Origin: Myoxocephalus aenaeus
Lineage: Eukaryota > Chordata > Actinopteri > Perciformes > Cottidae
Direction: 5' to 3'
DNA: 64,000 nucleotides
Assembly (NCBI GenBank): GCA_038501785.1
Contig: JBAMJR010000053.1
Span: 7,871,001 to 7,935,000 of the forward strand
Made by a program: the position numbers and the translations under genes. The stretch's first letter is position 1. Each line of letters starts with the position of its first letter. Shown here one piece after another: positions 22,360 to 32,469 of the stretch. The notes beneath the pieces are model-generated. The model was not told the DNA's origin. It made no database searches and worked only from the letters and a program-made list of their open reading frames with translations.

Positions 22360-23855
22360 CATCACACACCCCACCTCTATCTCGCTCTATCTGCTTTTCT
22401 GTCCTCTTCTCTGTCTGGACCCTACCTTTTTCTTTCCTCTTTCCTCTTCCCTATCAGCAGCCGCCCAACCACCAATCTTTAAACTTTACACTTTAAACTT
22501 TAGACTGAAAACAATAATGACAACTAGAATGCGCTGATGTTCAACATTGTTTCATTGAACACTCCAAAGATTCATGATCCCCTTAATGCATCATCGTTGA
22601 GAAGCATATTAAAAGTACTGTTACGCATATTTTGAATACATTTTGGTCATCCACATGAGCAGATTTCTGAACATGTTTGTACTTAATTAATTTTATTATT
22701 ATTATCACTATTGATTGATAGGTCTGCCATAGGGATGAATTTCATGTGCAGATGTTTAGACTGAATACTGCATGACTTGGGAATGCAATGCAGCTTCCAG
22801 CAAGTCTTAGCTGAGAGTGTGCAGAATAGCGCATGCTATGTTTTTAAATTTGTTGTGGCCTATCCAACCTTCTACAGAAGTTCAGAAGTAACAAAAGCAC
22901 TGCTAATGGAAGATCATTTCCATTCAGCCGGGGAACCCTTGAACAATTACCAGGCCAATAACACATTTAAACATCCACTTTGTCTCATCCTTTGGTTTGT
23001 GAACTCTTGAATATGGATTTGTTTCCATCTGTTTTGATTAATCCTGCACCATGTGAGGAAAATCTGCAATAACATTGTTCAATATTGAGATGATGATATG
23101 ATTAACGATAGATAAACAGATATTGAAGTGTATCTCTCATCCTGCTTGCTATGCCCCTCCAACCACAACCGTTTACAATATTGTTGATACAAGTCCATAA
23201 ACTATTCCTAAAACTACACCTCTGTTTCGTAACTAGTGTGTCATCTTTCGGCCCTTTGGCACAGTTGGTACCTTTTGTTGAAATAGGAGTTCATGGTGCT
23301 TGAAACATAAATGTAAGTGTTCTGAACTGACACAGGAGTTGCGAAGGCACATATCTGGTACTGAAGTTACACTAGCTTGGTGGAAATATCTTTCCTGGAC
23401 ATTGCTCCTCACGGGCTGATTGGAACTTACCCTGTGAGTGTCTGGCAGTCAGGGTAAAGCAGTTTGGCGGTCGGTTGACTCTGTAAGCTCTGGTCAGAGA
23501 TAAGCACCTGGCTGGAGAGCTTTTCCATTTCCTCCCAAAGCACCCAATCAAGTAGTGGCTGCAACTCGGCACTAAAGAGACCTAAATACTCCTCGCTCTT
23601 CCTGTCTTCCGTTCCCCTGTGAAAGTCTTTCTGACTCTTGCCTTGTCTCTGTCTTTACATATTCTTTACATTTCTCCTCCAAACTCTTACTCAGACTATC
23701 TCTCTTTGTCTCTAACTTGCTTCAGCTAGCCTTACCCCATCCAGTGCTTTTTTTGGAGGTCCCGTTGTCACTGTCAAATATTCCACCAATACTCAACTTT
23801 GCAATACCTGAGGTTTTGACAAAGCCCAATTTAATCCCACTTGTGGAGATTGTGG
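22360..23855. other. No gene seen
   Basis: Unique sequence. A minus-strand open frame at 23572-23372 shows no known family. Confidence 0.35.
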
Positions 23856-23859
23856 ATAT

Positions 23860-24010
23860 CTGCCCAGCTTTGGCGGACTGTTTAAGTGATAGCTAGGGGT
23901 TGTGACACCGCTGTGTGTGTTAATTAGAATGATCAAAGGGCCACGGTGCCCGTAATCCCTCTTACCCTGATTCAGGCAGAAATGTATGTCTTATGCGTTT
24001 TTAATTTCTA
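23860..24010. promoter_or_regulatory. Candidate conserved non-coding element
   Basis: Contains GTGTTAATTAGAATGATCAA followed by GGGCCACGGTGCCCGTAATCC: a TTAATTAG homeodomain-type core next to a GC-rich inverted pair (GGGCCACGG/TGCCC). Judged by texture only. Confidence 0.25.
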
Positions 24011-25190
24011 CCCTTATCTGTTCCTGCATAATAGTAGTGAAAAACCGTACTTGTAATATTCTATTCTTTTTGTTGGATAAATAGGGAGACGCATTTGCAC
24101 AAGCTCACCAATAATCATCTGCTAGCCTATGAGTGTTACCAAAGATATGGATTATGCAGAAACTGCTCCAACTCAATATCAATCACATGGCTCAGTGCTG
24201 TGGGTTTTTGTGTAAATTGAGTGTGAAATTCCATCTAATTGTTTTAAGATATGTTTGGCCTTTACAGGTACAGTGACTGCACTAGTGCCTTGATGAATGG
24301 GAAGAAGTCCTCAGTCCCATAGAGCCCTATATACTAAGTCAGAGTCTAGAGTTTGTATTCTTTTGTTGTTATTTTCTTCTGTGTAGCAGTTGGAAGATAA
24401 AGTAAACTCAAGATGTTAAGATTAGATGCCCTAGACTTGGTGATAATGTAAAACTTTGACCATGCAATAATAGGCAAAAAAAATGTTATCCAAAATGAAA
24501 TCCTATGGTATTTACTATTTTGCATACGTCTAATGCTCTTGGTCATGATTTTTAATTTCAGACGGGCAGTATTTTTTATCCCCTTTACATATCACCATTT
24601 CGTCCCTGACTTTTCTTTTGTCCCTTTTTTGGCACCTTCTTTTCTCAACTTCGGCAGGTGATGTCTTTTGAAAGTGCTGAATCAGCAGTGCCTATGATGG
24701 GCTGGCTGGATACTTTGTCTTGCTTGTGACCTTTGCTGCTCCTCTGATGTCCATAACAAATTGCCCCAGGGTATCAGCATGATCATGCAGTGGCAACACA
24801 GCACAGGAATAACAATAAGCTCAACCATGCTGCATTTGCAGTGTGTGTGTTGTTACTGCAGCTAGACACTTTTAATTACCGCGTCTTTCTTTTTGAATCA
24901 ACATAGTCCTTCACATTTCAATTCATGGCGTTGAGACCAATACATTGATTCGAAACACCTTCTGCATGTGTAAACAGTGATTTTTATTGTTTTTTTTTTA
25001 ATAACAGTTGTTTACTGAAAAGCCTACAAAAGCTTACAATTTAGTTTTTCTGTGGCTGAAGACATAATTTTTAATTACAGGTGTGTGTGTGCACATTCAT
25101 AATTGCCTCCTCACCTGTTTTTATCCTCTCTGTACAGTAGCCAGTGGCCTTTGTTATTAATGTGTTTAAATATGTGATTCATTCAGTGCA
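24011..25190. other. No gene seen
   Basis: Unique AT-rich DNA, with a T-run near 24992-25001. Confidence 0.35.
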
Positions 25191-25191
25191 A

Positions 25192-25318
25192 ATGGCCTAT
25201 TGGTCAAGTGGTAAGTGGCTGTGTCAACCACGAGTGCGGCTGGGGTTGTAATTCCCACTCTGTTCAATACACAAGCTCGGCCCTTGATGAACAAAAGCTG
25301 GCCCGGGCGATTTGCTGG
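25192..25318 (+). repeat. tRNA-derived SINE fragment
   Basis: TGGCCTATTGGTCAAGTGGT (about 25194-25213) resembles a Pol III A-box region of a tRNA head. GGTTGTAATTCCCACTC near 25244-25260 resembles a degraded B-box (GGTTCGAATCC) at the right distance. It is followed by a (GT)n tract. A tRNA gene is ruled out because the arms do not pair into a cloverleaf by eye and both boxes are degraded. Confidence 0.4.
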
Positions 25319-25346
25319 TGTGTGTGTGTGTGTGTGTGTGTGTGTG
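25319..25346. repeat. (GT)n microsatellite
   Basis: About 14 GT units directly after the SINE-like piece. Confidence 0.95.
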
Positions 25347-26335
25347 GACACATTTAGTAGTTAACACAAATATGTGCATGTGAGAACGATTGCACATTCA
25401 ACATCATTGATGGAATCTCTCTGTGTTTTGAATCATTAACCCACCATTTAGAATTGCTTACAGATACAGTAGTGAAGGACCCCTTAAACGCTCCAAATCC
25501 CTCTATCCAGACGTGATAGGCTTTTTCTCCGTCGGGGTCACTCACATGGACCTATGAGGCCCCATCACACTCTGAGCTCAGCATGATAGATGAGGGCTCT
25601 TATTGTTGAGCCAAGCTAGCTTGCACAGCCCCCCCCCCCCCCTAAATCTGAGCCACACATACACCATGGTGCTGTCGCAGCATTGCATTGGCACACACTA
25701 TCATAAAGTTCCAAGGGCATCGGTTTTACTCTGCTTCATTAATATGTATTGGAAATTATTTTCCACTTTGTAAAGGCAAGTCTTGCTTCCCTGAAGGTTA
25801 GGTCCAGTGGGAGTGCTCGCACGCGTATGTATAGTTTGAGCTGGGCCAAATACAGTAGATTTGTAGTAATCAATGTTCCATGGGTGTTCAATTCTTGCTC
25901 AGCAAAAAAGCGAAGTGAGTTATGTGTCTTGCCACTCGATAGTATGTTGTACAGGTTGTGTTCTCCATTTTTCTGAACCCCAAAAGTTTGGTAATTACAT
26001 TAGCATTCCCTCAAAATGTATATTGCCGAAGAAAAGAGCGTCATAAACGATAACTTCACCGACAGTGAAACTTTTACTCAGACTAAAGATTAGCTCTCAG
26101 ATATGTATTCAAACTGTGGTATTAAGTTATACATTAAAACAGTAAATTATGGCGATGTCACGATCACATTTTTTGACTCAAATCCCAACCCAGAGTCCTT
26201 GAATACAGAGTATTTGCTGACACCTATCATTCATTAAAACTACCGGCTGCTTTGTTCTATACAGCTGACTTGCTCACAACAATGTGCGTGAGGATGCCTC
26301 CATTGTTTTAACTGAGCTCAAAGGAGCAAGTTTGA
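25347..26335. other. No gene seen
   Basis: Unique sequence with a C14-type run at about 25629-25642. Short open frames are not recognisable. Confidence 0.35.
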
Positions 26336-26339
26336 CAGC

Positions 26340-26435
26340 TGGGGTACCAAGAGCAAATAAACAAAGGATTGGAAATGGATTGGGCTTAATAGCAATATTG
26401 AGCCATCAAAAAAGAAATGCTTGGATCGGCCCCAG
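26340..26435. repeat. Possible decayed hAT element fragment
   Basis: The stretch with GGATTGGAAATGGATTGGGC, then GAAATGCTTGGATCGGCCCC, resembles decayed 'ATCGG'-rich fish hAT elements that end in TGGATCGG-type sequence. No terminal repeats or target duplication were found, so this is tentative. Confidence 0.25.
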
Positions 26436-26539
26436 TCTTGATTCTGTGGACTGGCTTCCGGTTGATGATACCCGTCCTAAATAGGCTTGGAGTCCGATTG
26501 CCAGTCCCAGTTTGGATTCAGTTCGCAGTCAGACAAATA

Positions 26540-26790
26540 GTTGGATTTGTTAAGCTCTGATGCTGACGAAGCTTTTATCGAACCTTTTATCCCTCATTGT
26601 CATTTTTCATTAGCAAAGACCAATGTTGGTGAAAGATTTTATCGGCTAGAGCTAATTAATGTTAATTCCATAACAGCTACACTGGAACTCTTCTCCGTCG
26701 CTTATGGCGCTCTCTCCAAGCCACTGACTTTGCTCTGCAAACAAGAGTTTGTGATTGAAAAGACAGATCACTCTATTAAACCGCAAAAAC
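26540..26790. promoter_or_regulatory. Candidate conserved non-coding element
   Basis: Repeat-free block with GAGCTAATTAATGTTAATTCC. A 132-codon plus-strand frame (26541-26939) crosses it but has no recognised motif. Enhancer-like reading is by texture only. Confidence 0.25.
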
Positions 26791-26799
26791 ACAGTTCAA

Positions 26800-27825
26800 C
26801 CTTTTTTAGGCTTAGCAAATCAATGTTTTCAGCTCATCAACCTCATTGTTCTGAATCAGGAGTGTGTCAGAGCAATCAATATCAGTCAACATTTCATATC
26901 TTCTGCTCCTTATTTTCAGGTTGTAGCTACAGGTTATGAAATTAGGCTTACTTAATTAATATTCATTTTGTGAAAAAGGTAGCTACAACTAAAAACTGTA
27001 GTATTTCTGGTTGCTTGCTCAACAGGTTTCGGAAAATCTGACTGGTTTCTTATGCTGTACTACCAGTGCACCGGTAGCACAATAGCAAGTTAATTTAACA
27101 TGTTAATGTTTATTTTGTAACATAATGTTCAAGTTAATTTCCCCATAAAAATGACCTGTTGTGGCCTTTTTAGGATAATCACAAACCGCATTAAGCTTTA
27201 CAACCACAACATAGCGACCTCGGGCATTCAGACGATATGTGATGTTTTTCTGAGCAGTATCCAGAACAGAAGTGATTATCATCCAATCTTCCAAATGTCA
27301 AAAGCTTTTGATACCAAATCACCTCGTTGGTGTTCCTCAAAGTTTTGATGTCTTAAAGTGGTATTTTGGAAGGATTTTTTACTTATTTAATAAATGGAAA
27401 AATCTTGCACCAAATCTGTAACAAATGGCATCAACTCCAAAATTACTACAACAATTTATGAGACATAATTGAGCATGAGTATGGCCTTCATATACTTTCA
27501 TCATAATGTTCTAAGTCCTTATCGACGAAACTTATAGGTGAATAGGTGCCTGAACAAAACGCAATGTTTGTTACAGATTTTTGATTGGAAGATCCTGAGA
27601 CACTGCAGAGCTGCATCTCAAATTAATCTCCAGGCTCCCACCTATCGGATGATGTATACTCTGCTCTGTGGTACATACTATTGACCTGATATTTCTCTCT
27701 AAAGATTCACTGCCCCCCAAAAGGACAAAAATGGGTCTAGAGGGGGTGAGTAGGAGAGGATAAAACATACAGTAGTGTGTGTCTAATAACATCAATCACT
27801 TTAGCTTTCTTCTAATAATAGACTT
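26800..27825. other. No gene seen
   Basis: AT-rich unique sequence; no recognisable feature. Confidence 0.35.
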
Positions 27826-27829
27826 CTGA

Positions 27830-28110
27830 TGCTGACCTAGGGCTTCCCAGCACTCTTAATTATTTCTCTAATTAGTGCTAATAAGTGTGTGTGCGCTGGG
27901 CATCGTTTCTTAATGGGGCATAATATTGGCAGCCCTGGCACCAAGCTTGTCTCGTTGGGGAGCTGGTGACACCCAGGGCCAGCAGATCCCTCTCTAAAGC
28001 TGCTCATTACACTGGGTAAGCAGGGACACAATGACACGACCACTTAGCATTTATAATAGCCAGGTACTTGGAGATTTAGGTCAAGATTAATGAGGGGGTG
28101 GGGGAGCACT
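27830..28110. promoter_or_regulatory. Candidate conserved non-coding element (strong texture)
   Basis: Contains CTTAATTATTTCTCTAATTA, GTGCTAATAAG, GCATAATATTGGCAGCC and GTCAAGATTAATGAGG in a repeat-free block. Clustered TAATTA-type cores with interspersed GC-rich words are typical of deeply conserved vertebrate enhancers. No open frame of note. Confidence 0.35.
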
Positions 28111-28840
28111 GAAAAGTTGGAAAGCGAGAGAGAAAAAACGTTCTCATAAAAGATTTCATAAGAAGATTGAACACATGCATAAGACTTGGCAACTATTAGT
28201 ATAATGTTTCATCTTTACATAGCCTTTAGTTCAACATCAATTAACTATAGTGCTCTTGTTGATGACATGTCAAGTGTACTTTTAATGTGGCCCACGTTTA
28301 ACATATTATGTTTGCATTATATTATTATTGTCTTATAGTATACAGATGAAAACACAGCAACCAACCTGCATTAACATTATGAATGTACTCCCATGTCTAA
28401 AATTAATCCACAGAACAGAAAACACCATTTAATATTTTAAAAGGGCCGAAAAGGTTGGCTTCTTTTTAAATCGAAAATATCATAATAAAAGATTTTTACT
28501 GCAAAAGGCAGTGCATGCTCATATATATCGAGAAGACCATTTCCCTCTACATCCTTTAGAAATAAGAGATTTAAATGGAGGTGTCAGCACTGGGAAGATG
28601 GATAGGTCTCAGTTAATGTGTTTTTTTTCTCACTCGGTATAGAAATTAACTCCTCTCCTCAACTCTGCCTCACCCGGGACGGCAGAGTAATGAACCATAA
28701 AAGGAAAGCGCTGAGCATGTTTATCTTTTTTCCAGTGTCTCTGCTGCCACAAACCCAAATTCCTTTACTCGACCCATGACTTATTGAGGGGCTCAAAGCC
28801 AATTTCACAAACATGTCCTCCATCTCCTATTTACTTATAG
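28111..28840. other. No gene seen
   Basis: AT-rich unique sequence up to the hAT insertion. Confidence 0.35.
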
Positions 28841-29350
28841 GGTGTGTGCAGTGGCGGTGCGTCAATAGAGGGCGCTAGGGCGCCGCCCCTCCTAAAGTTT
28901 TGCGATGAAAAAAAAAAAAGAAGAAGAAAAAAATATAATATATACTGTCAAAAAACATTATATATCAAATAATTTAAATAAGAAATATACCGTGTTGACG
29001 CGCTAAATGTGTGTGGGAGACCGTAAGCCCCTGTCAACAACCACTTAAGTTAAATATAATATATCGCCATTCATCATTACTGAGAAAAGCCCCTCCCCTC
29101 TCGGGGCGCCGGCCCAATGTGAGTCTATGGAAAGCTAACAAACATTTCACCCTCGTGACGGCAAGGACAGCTTCTCATTGGCGGATGAAACGTGAATCTT
29201 CGGGCGCACGAATCTGCGCCCTAGCCAATGACATCGTTTCTTATTGCAACGTGGTTGGACTATTCGTCCAATCAGAGACCTTTATCATTCCCTCACATCC
29301 CATGTAGCTACGCGAGCAACACAGCTAGCAGAGACTTTGATTATGTTAGT

Positions 29351-29752
29351 ATGGCGACTGAAAACTCTGTGGTATCTCTACGCGAAACACCTTTCAATCC
29401 ACAATGAGATGTTGACAAGAGGAGGCTGAAAGAGTTGGGACCCGAACGTCCGGATTTAAATATTCAGCAGCAAAGCAGTGAAGCTACATGCACCAAGCTA
29501 CATGCTAACCGGAGCTGCTAGCTGGAGGCTCAGTGTGCAGCAAAGCAGTGGCTCTGAGCAGCCGAGGAAGCGCCGGCTGTGAAGGAAGATGAGCTTGAAG
29601 GATTGCTGCAGAAGTGAGTGTCAAAATCAGCAGATGCCTGTTAGAGTTTAATGTTTTATCTTTCCCACAGCAGAACACATGTTGGACATTGCTAGATTTG
29701 GGTGGATGTCATATCGGGCTATAACTTTATCTAAAATACAAATTCAACCCCC

Positions 29753-29811
<59 letters not shown>

Positions 29812-30123
29812 GCTACAGCCATCAAGGTGGCTCCTGGCCTTTTGTCTATGTTGCTGAGCCATCGAGACACACAAAACATAGTTTTTTGTCTGTAGTATGA
29901 AGCCTGTTTGTAGTAGATATTTCCCCACAACTTATCTTACTGTCTCTGTCTCTCTCTATATATGTATCTGTAGGTTTGTGACACCATACTTGGACACACC
30001 AGGGAACGCTTTGCCTTCAAAGACCACCTCACCAGTGCCACCTTACTGCAGGGCCCCCAGTTTGAATGCTACGTCAATGTATTCCCTGAAGTTGCTCTGG
30101 CCACCACATTGAATGTTTCTTAA
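29351..30123 (+). pseudogene. hAT (TTF/ZMYM1-type) transposase remnant: first and last coding pieces
   Basis: The first piece begins at ATG 29351 and runs in frame to a stop at 29519-29521, with one premature stop at 29405-29407. It includes KELGPERPDLNIQQQSS from 29429, which matches the N-terminal block that precedes the TTF zinc finger in ZMYM1-like hAT transposases. The last piece looks like a terminal exon. It follows an AG at 29972-29973 and has an open frame 29974-30123 with TRERFAFKDHLTSATLL, VNVFPEVALATTLNVS and a stop at 30121-30123, then AATAAA at 30208. The zinc finger, catalytic DDE region and most of the dimerisation domain are missing. Exon boundaries are inferred; the family match is from memory. 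Confidence 0.6.
29756..29809. repeat. (GT)n microsatellite inside the hAT element
   Basis: About 27 uninterrupted GT units within the internal, probably intronic, part of the element. Confidence 0.95.
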
Positions 30124-30337
30124 ACCATTCTGCTCTGAACCTCTCATGCCCAAAGTTAGTTTGTTGATAGTTGTTATTGGACAGTGTTGAGCACTGTGTT
30201 TTCTTGAAATAAAGCTTTGTTTTTTAGAATATTCTACTCCAAACCTCTTTTCTTCTCATTGTGGAGTGCTATTTAAACCGCGCCGCCCAACTGCGCCCCC
30301 CCACAAAAAAATGTCACCAGCCGCCACTGGGTGTGTG

Positions 30338-31635
30338 CATTGAAGAGGGAAACAAAAGAAGAGGGCTTTAGTGTGTATAGGTTAAGATCTGTGTATGATT
30401 GTGCAGCAGCGCTGTTGGAGTGCATATACAGGATATGCACCTGGGGAGCTTTACTCGCCTTACATAAAATTGAGGGCGAAAAGTTTTGTTAGTATTGAAT
30501 CTTGTGTTGCATTCCCCGCTTGCCGACCTGTCTGTACAGCTGGGTGAGGTGGGCGAAAAATATTGATAACGCTTACTGGACTTCGGGTTGATTTACAATT
30601 TTAATACATTTTCTGCACAAATGCATATAGACTAAAACATGACTGAAGTAGTTATGTTTTCAGCCCTATACTTGTGCAAAACTGTGGCAGGAAACCATGT
30701 GCCATGTTTGGTTTCAATACAGACGGCAACAAATTAAAGTCTGCTAATTAATTAATCTGCGCCTTCTGATTGTGTTTATTTTCAAGAAATCAGCAAATTT
30801 CCAGTTCGTTAGCTTCCCTGTGTGGTAAAGACGGACTAGACAAATTATATCAGCGTGGAGAGGTCTTTTTCAGTGTATCCTTTTCAACAATATCATTGTT
30901 AGATTTATTCCACAGTCCTGTAAACTGAGACGGCTACACAATGTATATGTTGTGAGTATTTGTGGTCCAGTTTACTGTATACTGTTATGACAGAAGACCG
31001 CTAATGTAGCCAGCTATCATCTCTTAATTTTTGATGGAAAATGATATGGATGAATTACACATTTGACTGAAAAATTCTACCTAATTCAATGTATTGCCCC
31101 AAATGTCTGGGTCCATACACATGCCATGTCTAGATGAAACCCAGAGACCCATAGGACATGCCCTCTGAAAACTGAGGGCCTCTACTCTTGATCTCTAGAG
31201 AAGAAGGATCCCGTTATAGTCAACACAGCCCTACAAGGCAGCGCCTGACTGGGCTTTTGTCCTCAATGTCCTGTCTGCATATGGTCTTCTGATTCCTGGC
31301 TTTTTTCTCACTTAGCTTGGCATCCGTGACAATTGCTTCAGGCCTAGGGGAGTGTGTAAAGGCACTAATAAGGTTCAGAATATGAACTCAAACTATGCAC
31401 ACAAGGCAGTGGTTTCAAAAGTTGTATGACCAAGACCTCGTTTTTTGATCATTCATCAAACTATAATACCCATTTAGTCAAATAGTGACAGATTCAAGTA
31501 AATATTACAATTAGTCATAAAGTTGATCACTATTATGATTGTCACTCGATATTATGTACTTTTACTTGGTATGTTTAATATCTTTATTTTTCCTTTTTCA
31601 AATATTCTAAACAAATAGGATTTATTTTTACCATA
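30338..31635. other. No gene seen
   Basis: AT-rich unique sequence, no recognised element. Confidence 0.35.
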
Positions 31636-31639
31636 ATTT

Positions 31640-32010
31640 TAAGCCAGAGAGGATGTCAGGCTTCTACAAACAAGAGTGGAGCTGACCTGAAACTCAATAT
31701 CTCCCTGCACCCCATCTCACCCAGCACTCAATCCCACACCTTTCTTCTGTTTGCGGACACTTCAGATGGGTATTGATGTTAATTAGGGAGCTTCTAGCTA
31801 ACAAGTCAGGTGCTCAGCATTATCTAACCATCCATTAAAATTGTGTAATGTGCCCAATGAATAATTTTCTTCTAACAAGATAACTATCCATCAGTCTGTG
31901 TCAGCTATTGAAAGGTGGGTAATGAATAGCTTCCACATGTAACCCTAAATAATGCAATGCACCTTATCAAGGGGTTGAACTCAATCAAACTGCCGGCTGG
32001 GTAACCATAC
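31640..32010. promoter_or_regulatory. Candidate conserved non-coding element
   Basis: Repeat-free block with GATGTTAATTAGGGAGC, CATCCATTAAAATTG, GCCCAATGAATAATTTTC and CCTAAATAATGCAATGC. Texture is enhancer-like; no open frame of interest. Confidence 0.3.
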
Positions 32011-32088
32011 TGATTGATGATTGATCCAGTGCTGAGATTCCCTGCATGTTTGTCCAATATTTGGCTAAAGCTCAGCTCTATCATGGTT

Positions 32089-32089
<1 letters not shown>

Positions 32090-32143
<54 letters not shown>
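32090..32143. repeat. (GT)n microsatellite
   Basis: About 27 GT units, pure. Confidence 0.95.
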
Positions 32144-32144
<1 letters not shown>

Positions 32145-32235
32145 TAATATTGTTTGGAAAACTGTTGTATATTCAAGTTTTAAGCTACAGAAAATAACAC
32201 TCCTTTTTACACTTTAATTCAGCCATAGAAAATCA

Positions 32236-32467
32236 ATGGAGCGCTCTAGATTTCTTCCACCAAAGTCTAGCTTCCACCATACCTCGGGCAAGACACTTAA
32301 CCCCAAATTGCTCCCAAAGGATGTTCCTGTGAATGTTGGTGTGAATGATGAGATAGTCCTGATGGACAGGTGGTGCCTTGCATGGTCACCCCTGCCATCA
32401 GTGTATGAATGGGTGTAAACGTGAGTTTTGACATGTAGTGTTAAGTGGTCGGAAGACTAAAAAGGCC
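32236..32467 (+). repeat. Fish interspersed repeat (SINE-like), 3' part
   Basis: The segments CGGGCAAGACACTTAACCCC, AGGTGGTGCCTTGCATGG, GTGTATGAATGGGTG and TTAAGTGGTCGGAAGACTA, in this order, are those of a repeat that is very common in fish genomes, where they end just before a GCGCTATATAAATAC-type tail. Here the tail is lost. I did not identify its Pol III promoter, so the SINE label is provisional. It also creates a false short open frame (32236-32418). Confidence 0.5.
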
Positions 32468-32469
32468 TG

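Larger units (their letters stand above)
28849..30329 (+). mobile_element. hAT transposon, 1481 bp, internally deleted, perfect 8-bp target duplication
   Basis: The ends CAGTGGCGG (28849-28857) and CCGCCACTG (30321-30329) are perfect 9-bp inverted repeats. The 8-mer GGTGTGTG flanks the element on both sides (28841-28848 and 30330-30337), a perfect hAT-type target duplication. The perfect flanks suggest a fairly recent insertion. Inside are remnants of the transposase gene (listed separately), a polyadenylation signal AATAAA at 30208-30213 and a (GT)n tract at 29756-29809. A full transposase would need about 1.8-2.5 kb of coding sequence, so the middle of the gene is gone and the element is non-autonomous. 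Confidence 0.9.

Noticed and set aside
25192..25265. tRNA-like sequence considered as a functional tRNA gene.
   Set aside because: Both internal promoter boxes are degraded and the arms do not form a convincing cloverleaf; a SINE head is the better reading.
26541..26939. 132-codon plus-strand open frame.
   Set aside because: No recognised motif, no supporting splice sites, no CpG-rich promoter nearby; more likely stop-poor non-coding DNA.
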